Origin: Phoronis ovalis
Taxonomy: Eukaryota; Phoronida; Phoronidae
Assembly (NCBI GenBank): GCA_028565635.1
Contig: JAOXYB010023681.1
Location: 4,660-16,463 of the forward strand
Direction of reading: 5' to 3'
DNA length: 11,804 nucleotides
Of this stretch, positions 1 to 7,544 are shown one piece after another. Numbering within the stretch: position 1 is the stretch's first letter; each line of letters starts with the position of its first letter. The notes under the pieces are model-generated. The model was given only the letters and a program-made list of their open reading frames with translations, was not told the origin of the DNA and ran no database searches. The translations under genes and the position numbers were made by a program.

Positions 1-50
1 ATATTATGATTTCACACATACTTACGAACTCTTCTGACAACGCACTTTAC

Positions 51-77
51 TTCCGTAAGTCATGCTTATTTACGGAA
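51..77. repeat. Short inverted repeat
   Basis: TTCCGTAA at 51-58 is matched by its reverse complement TTACGGAA at 70-77, with an 11-nt spacer. The arms are perfect but short. It may be a chance hairpin or part of an old repeat; no function is implied. Confidence 0.4.
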
Positions 78-99
78 TTGTAACTTTACAAGTTTCTGA

Positions 100-129
100 T
101 GACAACAGACTCCATGACAACAGGCTCCG
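100..129. repeat. 15-bp tandem duplication
   Basis: TGACAACAGACTCCA (100-114) is followed directly by TGACAACAGGCTCCG (115-129), 13 of 15 bases identical. A related TGACAACG lies at 35-42. This looks like a simple replication-slippage duplication. Confidence 0.55.
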
Positions 130-826
130 TGACTTTATAATATTGGTAGTCAACACTCACGCGTGAATGCATATCAAAGCAAAACAGCCGACATCTTGTA
201 GGTTAATCTGGGTCATAACATGTACCGTCCAAAAAGTGTCATTTTTACTGATACATGTACATGTATGTTCGCGCATGTGGAGCCACCCTTTACACAAGTG
301 ACCCCTGGGACTGTTAACTATGACAGGGTGAGTGTAAATTCTACACAATTTGCTTGCATTGAAATACATGCGTGACAAATGTACATGAAATACCAAATTC
401 TGTCACAGGCAACCCAAAAATGTTATTTTATACAATGAATAATATGTATTTGTTTATATATTTTACCATGTTTACTGCTGTATGATACTTTATTAGTTCA
501 ACTGTAGAGGGCGCTGTGTGACCGGATACCGTGTTATGAGCGTTGATGGCGCCAGTGTCTAATTTTTTTATTGCAAAGCAAAGTTGTACTTATGATAGAT
601 ACTCGCCTAAACATACAGATGATGTACACAGTTGTAGGCTGTCCTTAAGACGGGATAACTATAATATTAATTAATGTTATATTTCGTATATCTTCTAGTG
701 ATATTGTATACGTTATTCGTATAAGCTGTCGGTTCATACAGCTTGCAGTGTATATGTATTAATAAGAATTATAAATGTTTAATAACCCATATGTCATATG
801 AATCTGAAGTAGTAGCATTGTAATAG

Positions 827-918
827 TACAGGTGCCCGAAAGTGCGTAAGCTGAAAATACAGGGTGCTCAGAAAGTATGAACTGAAATACAGGGTGCTCG
901 AAAAGTGTGTTATTTAAG
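827..918. repeat. Three-copy ~30-bp minisatellite
   Basis: Three imperfect units start at 827, 858 and 888, giving periods of 31 and 30 bp. Each begins TACAGG(G)TGC(C/T)C, followed by GAAAGT or GAAAAGT, and the first two end in CTGAAA. The units differ by scattered substitutions and single-base indels, so the array is old or slowly evolving. Confidence 0.65.
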
Positions 919-1109
919 ATACATATCATGTATATCGAAACAACAGTCCAGTGCGAGTTTACAGTTCATTTATTTGATATGATACATGGAGTAATTAGAT
1001 AGTATATTTATTAGAGTACTTATGTTACTTTCATTTAATTTCACAAAGGCGTATTCGTTGAATCCTAGACACAATAAACGTATCATTGATTGACATAACT
1101 ACGACTTGA

Positions 1110-1440
1110 GTTTGGGAATCTACATCTAACATCGCATTCATTAAGGGAAGACCGCACAATATCGAAGAAGATAATTATTATGATCCTCAACAAAATAATC
1201 TTATAGTTATTGATGACCTAATGATAGAAACAGGTGATGGTAAGCGCATTTCCAATCTATTCACCAGAGGGAGTCATCACCGCAACCTATCTGTGATTCT
1301 TTGCTACAGAACTTGTATTACCAAGGAAAGGAGAATAGAACAATTAGTTTAAATACCCACTACATGGTACTATTCAAAAATCCTTGCGATCAGCACGCAA
1401 GTAACTTAAGGCACGATTCGCCACGGGTGGCGCTGTGAAA
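1110..1440 (+). pseudogene. Maverick/Polinton packaging ATPase fragment
   Basis: This is the decayed C-terminal half of a HerA/FtsK-type genome-packaging ATPase of Polinton/adintovirus type. An open frame runs from about 1110 to a TAA at 1350-1352. It contains a hydrophobic strand ending in two acidic residues (LIVIDDLM, the Walker B motif), then LFTRGSHHRN, a signature I associate with this family. The homology continues one frame over from 1352 (HYMVLFKNP, about 1358-1384) and fades by about 1420, stopping at a TGA near 1436. The Walker A half is not visible upstream, so the copy is truncated as well as frameshifted. In the intact family the protein packages DNA into capsids; here it cannot be functional. 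The family call rests on remembered motif patterns, not on a search. Confidence 0.75.
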
Positions 1441-1921
1441 TTGTTTTTTTGATATTTCTAAATAAATAAAAAGGTTATTTTTTTTATTTTAATGTGTGTT
1501 TGTTAGCAACTGTATGACCTTTAACGTGGCACTCACTGCTTTTAGCTAAATGATCACGTGACCCATAGGTGCATGCTTACCTGTGCTAAAAAGATCACCT
1601 ACTTCAACTAAATTTCCGCGCGTTCGACGAGATAAATGATGTAATTTTTTTGTAAAATTAGTTAATACGTTTATTCAAGAAGATAAAATTGGCATAATGC
1701 ATATTTCGATTTTTTCTTCCATTTTAAGTAACATATTTTTTTCCATATAACTCTCATAAAATACTGCAGATTAAGAACTAATGTCCTTCCCGGGGGAAGT
1801 GAACCTTCACCTTAAAAAAAGACGCTAATTAATAATGAAGTCAGTTATGGTTCCATATCATATTATCCGCCATGGATTCCGTCTGTGTATCCAGGAATGA
1901 AGGCTATATACTGAAACAGCT
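1441..1921. other. Non-coding gap between Polinton fragments
   Basis: No gene is supported. A CGCCAC/GTGGCG mini-palindrome lies just before, at 1419-1432. A perfect E-box-type palindrome TCACGTGA is at 1554-1561, and two adjacent short palindromes lie around 1785-1812 (CTTCCC..GGGAAG, then GTGAA..TTCAC). The C-terminal part of the ATPase expected here is not recognisable, so it is deleted or eroded. Confidence 0.5.
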
Positions 1922-2474
1922 ATGAATAATACTATTGACCGTTATGATTTAAACGCTGAGGAAAAACTCAAAATCTACATGCAACAACAAGATTATTTGC
2001 GTCACTTACAAAAAAGCCAGATTAAAGGGACATAATGGTCCGTTAAAATAAAATCAACAAAACTTGTATACACCGGTAATGCAAGATGAGCCTAAATGAT
2101 TTGTAGACGACTTGGTTCACATTCCAAAGGCTAGCTTGTTAGATACCCTTGTACGACTAGCGCAACCTGGTGAACTGCCTCTAACAGAACCACCGGCCTA
2201 TTCTCAGAGTAAGGCATTACAAGAACGTATTCAACAGATTAAAACACCGTTCTTAGATAAAGCTAGAACTCGTCTGGCAGAATTGCAAACAGAGGATGAA
2301 GGTATGATCACTGAAGAACAAATTCCAAAGTTTCCATCGCGCCAACTACACGAAACAATTGAAAGATTGAAGAGTAAATTTCGTAGGAAATATCCTACGA
2401 GCGATGATGCTTCACCAGAATTGTACTCTTCTAAAGAGGAAGCATCTGATTCACCCTTTTTTAATGGACGTTAG
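1922..2474 (+). pseudogene. Polinton-type accessory protein remnant
   Basis: Coding-like sequence in two frames. An ATG at 1922 opens a charged, helix-prone stretch (NAEEKLKIYMQQQDYLRHL) that soon meets a stop. From 2052 a second frame runs to the TAG at 2472-2474, interrupted by one TGA at 2097-2099. After that TGA it reads FVDDLVHIPKASLLD, then a charged helical region (residues KALQERIQQI, KARTRLAELQ) and a Ser/Asp/Glu-rich tail. Intact Polinton and adintovirus genomes that I recall carry a small protein near the ATPase with this layout: a helical N-terminal half, a W/F-V-x-D-hydrophobic-V motif, then a 'KA..LL..L' segment. Its function is unknown to me. Position, strand and layout support membership in the same element; the assignment is weaker than for the ATPase or polymerase. 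Confidence 0.5.
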
Positions 2475-3549
2475 ACCAAAATACAAAACTTACGAACGGA
2501 GTCCTTACGAACTAAGCACAAAAAAAGGACACATCAAAAGAGAATAGATTTCAATTTGACTACGATAGAGACTGGATCCAATGTAGACTGACATCAGTCG
2601 TTAGAAACATTGATTGGAAGTTTTTTAATGAATGCATTATAGTACTAAAATACATAAAATAGTTGCTAGAATAAACTGGTAAGCTCTCTGCAATTGTGTG
2701 CACTATCATATGTTTATGTGGTCTACTGTATGTTTATGCTTTATATAAAGCTAGGAGTGCCATATATTTTTCTCCTTGAAATTCAAAGCTAAGATTGCCA
2801 GATTATGTGTCTTTTACATTAAATTTTTAGACAAATCTTTTAAATGACTTTTTAGGAAAATTGTTTTTTAGAATTTTTTTTCACACTATCTTAAATTACA
2901 GAGCCGACTAACATTAGTCTAGATCCAATACAATGACTCAAATAAAATTAAACAGCAAAAGTATAATCTGGCTTCAGAAAGGATTAAGAAAGGACTACTG
3001 ACTGATAACTAAATATATTGGACAGGGCATATTATGCCAATATTTCTTTTAGCTATGAAACCTGCGAGCCGTAATGTTTTATATTTAGAAATACACTGTG
3101 AGTAAAATTACATGCGTACCCAATTAAGTAATTGGAATAACAACGTTACTATTCTGGTATACGACCAAGAATAATATATGCTTCTATTCTTATCATATTT
3201 GCATAACACTGAAGTAACTATTAACATAAACTTAAGTATAATAACGGTATCTTCTGTACTTACATTATCTTATTTAATTATCAAAGTCATTCAGAATTTG
3301 AGACCAGATTGTAAATTTGCACCCAGAAGTTGAGCCCAGGTTTTAAAATTTACACATGCATAGGATCACCAGCACAGGTTTGAAATTTGCACCCATGTTA
3401 TCTATCTTGAGAATACCCATAATGCCGTGCACTCCCATGTTATACTGCGGGTAAACATGTCGGTTACAAATAAATTCTGATCACATGTTGAGTTCATTTT
3501 GAAAATATATCCGATATAAAGCTTGTGACAAAAATTGATAACCAATCAC
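2475..3549. other. Stretch with no recognised gene; capsid/protease region expected
   Basis: In an intact Polinton, capsid and maturation-protease genes would be expected between the ATPase and polymerase genes, but I recognise neither. Two stretches look mildly protein-like: a 48-codon open frame at 2516-2659 (including DYDRDWIQCRL and NIDWKFFNECIIVLKY), and a hydrophobic segment around 2684-2770 (AIVCTIICLCGLLYVYALY) that would form a membrane helix. Neither matches a family I know. A three-copy motif repeat lies at 3306-3395. Confidence 0.4.
3306..3395. repeat. Three dispersed ~20-bp repeat copies
   Basis: Related segments start at 3306 (AGATTGTAAATTTGCACCCA), 3338 (AGGTTTTAAAATTTACACAT) and 3376 (AGGTTTGAAATTTGCACCCA), spaced 32 and 38 bp apart. 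The first and third differ at only two positions. This is probably a degraded tandem array. Confidence 0.5.
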
Positions 3550-3685
3550 ATGGAGACATTTTTACCATATAAAAAAAGCATCCACTTTAAACATTTTACT
3601 GACTTTGTGAAAACACAGATTGCTGAAAAACATTTTGAAGAAACTCCGTTAAAACGGTTTTACAGGCCTGACATTCATAAGACAG
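3550..3685 (+). CDS. Possible orphan first exon, unknown protein
   Basis: An ATG at 3550 opens a protein-like frame rich in Lys, His and Phe (for example FKHFTDFVKTQIAEKHFEET, then PLKRFYRPDIHKTG). It reaches a textbook 5' splice donor, CAG|GTAAG, at 3683-3690, so a coding exon would end at 3685. Without splicing the frame runs on to a stop at 3718-3720. TATAAA at 3515-3520 and CCAAT at 3543-3547 lie just upstream, but both sit very close to the ATG. I do not recognise the protein. It could be the first exon of a host gene whose next exon I cannot identify, a relic of the surrounding Polinton, or a chance ORF. Confidence 0.28.
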
Positions 3686-4323
3686 GTAAGAAGTTATTTG
3701 AAACTTTAGTATATTTGTAAAATGTAAAAATTCAGACTAGAAATTTAAAATTCTGAAGACAAAAATCTAAGCAATTTAATTATTAAAATTAATAATTTTT
3801 TTTTAAGCTTTGCTCCAAATATCCGTACCTATTTTTTGAAATACAACATTATACGTTATCAAACATCGTGAGTAACATTGTATGATTAAAATTTGAAGTT
3901 TAAAATGTCGAAGTTAAAAATTTAAAAATGCTTGTTGCCAAGGAGCACTTAAAATGTTATAGCGAGTATTTAATCATGAAGTTAATTTTATATATAAGAA
4001 TCAATCCACATATATATTTGTTTAGCTTATAGCAACGGTTGTTAAATCAGTAACTGTAAAACAGGCAATTAAAATGTTATCTTATCAGTGTTTATTTTAT
4101 TTTATAACACGTTGTTATCAAAGCGAACACAACTTCTCAATTGAATAACTTCCAAATGGACAGACACATCAGCAAATAGGTTAGCGCAAAATTTTCAACA
4201 TATTTCCTGTGTAATATTTTATCAAGTCATAGTTAAATTACAAATCAAACAGTTGAGTGGCTTTATAGTAGGTTTCGAGATAAGGTACTAGATACTGATT
4301 TGTGACAGTTGCTCAGATTTTTT

Positions 4324-4331
4324 TGACGTCA
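4324..4331. promoter_or_regulatory. TGACGTCA palindrome (CRE-type)
   Basis: A perfect TGACGTCA, the consensus site for CREB/ATF bZIP factors. It lies about 640 bp before the polymerase relic start. No promoter context is visible around it, so function is unproven. Confidence 0.35.
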
Positions 4332-4506
4332 TCAGCTTAGTCTGTCAGTGAATTGCTGAGGAAACACAGAATCCTGAATTCCGCATACATAAATATATAT
4401 ATATTCACAAGCACTAGTTTATGTATTTAGAGGGATAGGGGTCATCAGACTATTCAGGTAGATAGAGCGGAGGCAAACTTATTTTCCTACAGGTGTGAAA
4501 GGGATA

Positions 4507-4585
4507 TTTTATTTTCGTGCTGTGGGAATCATTGAATTTTATTTTGGTCCGTGCAATGTGATAAGCGTTATGTTTTATTTTCGTG
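4507..4585. repeat. Reiterated TTTTATTTT(C/G)GT motif
   Basis: TTTTATTTTCGTG occurs at 4507-4519 and 4573-4585, with TTTTATTTTGGTC at 4537-4549 and a shorter TTATTTTC near 4480. The spacing of 30 and 36 bp suggests a degraded tandem array. Confidence 0.45.
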
Positions 4586-4718
4586 TTATAGCATTACATA
4601 AATTTTTGTTTATGCAATAAGATTATCATTTTTTCTTTCTTTGCAATGAATTCGAACCCTCTTCCTTACCCCCTTTGTAGCTCCTCTAACGAAAATCCCT
4701 CGAGTACGCAGACATTTC

Positions 4719-4726
4719 TGACGTCA
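4719..4726. promoter_or_regulatory. Second TGACGTCA palindrome (CRE-type)
   Basis: A perfect TGACGTCA about 240 bp upstream of the polymerase relic's ATG at 4968. It may be an element-borne promoter site or chance. A near-match TGACGTCG occurs at 5088-5095, inside the relic itself. Confidence 0.35.
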
Positions 4727-4967
4727 TTTTGCAGCATCACAAATCTGTATGTTGTATATACAAAAGAGCATAACTCGGAAACCTTCCGTAACTTTTAATC
4801 ACTTATATAGAATATTCGTGGGAAAAATCCTTTCTAGTAGGTTTTGTTATGTACCATTTGGAAAGTAAATGTATTTAGAACTAATAATCCAGTGAAATCC
4901 CAATTGATACAAAATGTACTGAATATTTATATTTATTCTATAGTGCGCATGTGTACTTTTATAGAGT

Positions 4968-6014
4968 ATGCTGCCCAGGAAGAGGAGGCCCCTGCCGAGT
5001 ACACCATACAAAAAACCAAGACCTGAAAAAAAAAAAAAAATACGACGCCACCGAATCAACATACAGTGTTAAATTTAATTTGAATCCTGACGTCGGAACA
5101 CAAAAACTGTTCCATACTCTGCACAACACATTGGATAGCGCTATCGATGATACAGAAAATCTGCGAGATAACGACTTGGTAAGGATATGTATCCGCAGCA
5201 GTTACCTTAAACATGATAACGGAGCAGAAAATGCGTGTCCACTAAATAACAATCTCGCAAAAAGTTGAACAGTGAAATGATATTAAATCACCTGGAAAGA
5301 GTGTTGCAGAGTAATCAGACGTTTAAATTTGATGACTCTTTTGCGGTGGATATGGCAACAATAGAATTACCTAAGGAAAGTGGCAGGAAAATAATTTTAA
5401 ACGTTTTGTTAGACAAAAAAGCCCAAAAGATCAAAAGTAAAAATAAAAAATTCCGACAACTTTTGTTTGGCCAGACCTATAGCCGTAGCTCTAGGAATCA
5501 TAGATAATCATCCTCAGTTGAGCTCTTTGAAACAAGGACGTCCTCTACAGTTGTATGCAGCCAAGCAACTATAAACCAAGGCCAATATTTCGTGCAATAA
5601 AGAAACATATGATTTATTCGATATAAAGGGAATTTAAAATGCTCTTGAAATACAGGTAAATGTTTTTAGTAACAAGTCATTTAACAGGCTATTTTATCAA
5701 GGGCCTAATTTTGAAAAGAAAATGTATTTGTACCATTATGATAATCGTTGCGATGTCATACCTAGTATAACAGGGTTTTGTGTCAAAAACATTATTGCGA
5801 TACATGTAATATTGCTTAAGGCACTCGTGCAAAGCATATGTGCAAGACTAAATGCTATATTTGTTGTAATGAAAATTGTACTTGGAATAATGCAGTAAAA
5901 TGTTTTGATTGTTTCAGACTTTGTAAATCCCAGACATGCTACGAGAATCATAAACAGTCCCCTGATAAAGGTAAATCGCAATGTGATTGTTATAAATTTG
6001 TGTTTATGCATTAA
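4968..6014 (+). pseudogene. Maverick/Polinton DNA polymerase B, N-terminal relic
   Basis: This is the decayed N-terminal part of the protein-primed family B DNA polymerase that replicates Polinton elements. An ATG at 4968 opens a strongly basic lead (PRKRRP, then a lysine run) resembling a nuclear-localisation segment. A 15-A run (5026-5040) shifts the frame, and homology continues from 5041 to a TGA at 5266. It changes frame again to 5265-5507, then to 5470-5790, where TAA stops lie at 5572 and 5635. The last piece (5793-6014, TAA at 5817) holds a dense Cys/His finger: Cys at 5796, 5805, 5841, 5853, 5862, 5865, 5877, 5901, 5910, 5922 and 5937, with His at 5835 and 5949. This matches the cysteine-rich block that precedes the exonuclease domain in metazoan Polinton polymerases. 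No exonuclease or polymerase motif follows, so the copy is truncated and inactive. Confidence 0.78.
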
Positions 6015-6189
6015 TCATCGATGTGTTATTTTAATAAATTGCGTATACTCTATACACATCCTTGTCTTTGTTTATGTTTGTGTTCGATGATTCAACGAAT
6101 CACAAATCATCATTTACGTATTATTTTATACTGTTGACTAAGCTACGAAAAGTATTACACTTTACCAAACACATTATAAATATTAACAA

Positions 6190-6384
6190 CCAATCATAAC
6201 ATTATTTAGTAATCTGTTTCTATGGCAAATATAAAACTGACCAATCAGAAATTAATGCTTTAAATTTATCATCCAATCAAATCTCCATCTTTAAAAGAAC
6301 TAATAACGGTGAGCTATAAAGGTCATGAAACGTGGCTTTTGACCTAAGTGATGATAACATGTGACATATGACGTCAATTGACCT
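6190..6384 (+). promoter_or_regulatory. Promoter-like cluster: 3 CCAAT, TATA, CRE, RGGTCA sites
   Basis: CCAATCA occurs three times on the + strand (6190-6196, 6241-6247, 6273-6279), as NF-Y sites often do. TATAAA at 6315-6320 overlaps an AGGTCA (6320-6325). TGACCT follows at 6340-6345 and 6379-6384, and a perfect TGACGTCA at 6369-6376. The order CCAAT-CCAAT-CCAAT-TATA is that of a strong + strand core promoter, predicting a start site near 6345, about 40 bp before the small ORF at 6387. The esterase ATG is 1.2 kb further on, so a spliced leader for that gene is also possible. The sites are seen; promoter activity is inference. Confidence 0.4.
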
Positions 6385-6386
6385 CT

Positions 6387-6551
6387 ATGATGGCGCCCCC
6401 TTGTGTTCGGGTCAACCAGTACGGGTCAACTGGTGCAAAATGCGCCATAGTGGATACTCTCCTACTGACGCCAATGCTTTTGTTAACACTTCCTGATGCA
6501 ACTTGGGTCAATGACTTAGTTGATATTCCTGCAGAAGCCCGAGACATCTAA
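6387..6551 (+). CDS. Small ORF, 54 codons, unknown (possible Polinton relic)
   Basis: Tandem in-frame ATGs at 6387 and 6390 open a 54-codon frame ending in TAA at 6549-6551. The second ATG has a strong start context (A at -3, G at +4). The region is visibly GC-richer than its surroundings. The product begins Ala-Pro-Pro-Cys, has a hydrophobic stretch at about residues 20-35 (CAIVDTLLLTPMLLLTLP), and ends with an acidic tail containing TWVNDLVDIPAEARD. The tail resembles FVDDLVHIPKA in the relic at 2100-2135, mostly through third-position codon differences, so it may be a second copy of that Polinton accessory gene. Alternatively it is a small membrane or secreted peptide driven by the promoter-like cluster upstream. 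No splice donor is obvious. Confidence 0.3.
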   Translation: MMAPPCVRVNQYGSTGAKCAIVDTLLLTPMLLLTLPDATWVNDLVDIPAEARDI

Positions 6552-6764
6552 GAAACTAAGAGATGGGTCAAGACTTAATTTTTTCTTAAAATAATTTATA
6601 TGCTTGGAATTTTAAAACTAGTGTACTGCTTACCTACTATAATAATAATTACTGCAAAACATTATAATTTATCACATTTTCTAAAAAATAAATTACTGAA
6701 AAAGAATTGCTTAAACCATTCTTAAGATAACGGCAAATCAACAGGGAGAGAAATCTTCATCAGG

Positions 6765-6788
6765 GACAATAGGTGTTACACTATTGTC
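6765..6788. repeat. Hairpin, 8-bp perfect arms
   Basis: GACAATAG (6765-6772) and CTATTGTC (6781-6788) are perfect reverse complements around an 8-nt loop. The loop can itself pair as GTGT/ACAC in an alternative fold. No poly-T tract or RNA gene context is seen. Confidence 0.45.
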
Positions 6789-6947
6789 ACGCAATGCCGG
6801 GCGCTGTTTCTTATACTACACGAAAATGTGTTTGTTAACCTATTTTTTTGTTTTACTCAAGAACCGTTTCAATTTTTACCCACACGAACCTTTTTTTGTG
6901 ATATCAAATTTGGAGGGGCATTTCAGGGGTGAAAAGAAAAGCTACTA

Positions 6948-6972
6948 ACTCTGATAATGGTGTTATCAGAGT
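6948..6972. repeat. Hairpin, 10-bp perfect arms, 5-nt loop
   Basis: ACTCTGATAA (6948-6957) and TTATCAGAGT (6963-6972) form a perfect 10-bp stem around TGGTG. This is the tightest hairpin in the window. It could be a foldback scar or a structured leader element; the sequence does not say which. Confidence 0.5.
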
Positions 6973-7514
6973 ACTGCTATCTCGGAAAGTTAAGAAACAA
7001 AACTATATTCCCGGAAAACTGAGTACTAAAACCGAAAAATACAAACTAAGAAACAACTAAAACATACATGTTTTTGTTCTGTTTAATGAGTCTCGTGACG
7101 CATGGTTGCAGCTATAGTATTGGTTGACGAAGTCCGTTCTTGTACTGTTACAACTCTGTGTTTATTGCAATTCTAATTTTATTATAACTGCTATTATTAT
7201 GGATGATATTGTTAGTGACAATAGTTATTTGTTTGTTCTATCACTAAATTAGTCTTAGAGACTTTCACAATATATTTTTCAGGACTTTATACCCGACCAC
7301 CAAGTCTTTGTTCTCACTCCCTTTTAGGCGCGGCGTAATTAATTAAGTCTTAGCACGTAGTATCAACATATGAAATGTATTGATATAAACCTTATAGCAA
7401 TAAAGGTATGTTCAAAAAATACATTCTAACTACATGCAGGTTTCAAAATTGAAAAGATTACCACTGTGCCGCGCTATCACATGCAGTTCAAGATTGCGGA
7501 TTCTAATAAGTCTG

Positions 7515-7527
7515 GCTCCCTAGCAAC
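7515..7527. promoter_or_regulatory. X-box-like RFX site near the start codon
   Basis: GCTCCC-T-AGCAAC fits the RFX X-box consensus RYYNYY-N-RRNRAC and lies 18 bp upstream of the esterase ATG. X-boxes are often found near transcription starts. The match is degenerate in its left half and could be chance. Confidence 0.25.
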
Positions 7528-7544
7528 AACTAACCATTATCAAA

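Larger units (their letters stand above)
1..1109. other. Non-coding AT-rich flank
   Basis: No convincing gene is seen here. The stretch is AT-rich with frequent stops in all frames. It contains a short inverted repeat (51-77), a 15-bp tandem duplication (100-129), a GC-richer patch with AGGGCGCTGTG near 507-517 and GGCGCC near 549, and a three-copy imperfect minisatellite (827-918). The Walker A half expected upstream of the ATPase fragment at 1110 is not recognisable here. Confidence 0.6.
3686..4967. other. AT-rich non-coding stretch before the polymerase relic
   Basis: No gene is seen. Stops are dense in all frames. Contents include two perfect cAMP-response-type palindromes (4324-4331 and 4719-4726), a repeated TTTTATTTTCGTG-like motif (4507-4585), and an AT dinucleotide run near 4390-4402. 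Any Polinton genes once here have decayed past recognition or been deleted. Confidence 0.5.
6552..7544. other. Upstream region of the esterase gene
   Basis: No coding sequence is supported. The stretch is AT-rich with two perfect hairpins (6765-6788 and 6948-6972). A GGGTCAA at 6565-6571 is the last of four copies that begin inside the small ORF. The esterase promoter and 5' leader should lie in this interval or just beyond it, but no unambiguous TATA box sits at the right distance. An acceptor-like TGCAG at 7435-7439 could end a leader intron. Confidence 0.45.

Noticed and set aside
157-396. 79-codon minus-strand open frame
   Set aside because: No recognisable domain or splice context; it lies alone in AT-rich DNA and is within the length expected by chance.
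827-918. CRISPR-like repeat-spacer array
   Set aside because: The units are directly adjacent with no unique spacers, and the window is eukaryotic.
1554-1561. TCACGTGA E-box as a promoter
   Set aside because: It is a single palindrome without TATA, CCAAT or an ORF in a plausible position downstream.
4847-5062. Open frames on both strands across the polymerase start
   Set aside because: Both are shadows: the minus-strand frame includes a Phe run that is only the complement of the A15 tract, and the real homology is in other + frames.
5736-6011. 91-codon minus-strand open frame
   Set aside because: It is antisense to the Cys/His finger of the polymerase relic, whose spacing identifies the + strand as the coding one.
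5905-6090. 61-codon + strand open frame
   Set aside because: It overlaps the finger in the wrong frame and has no family resemblance.
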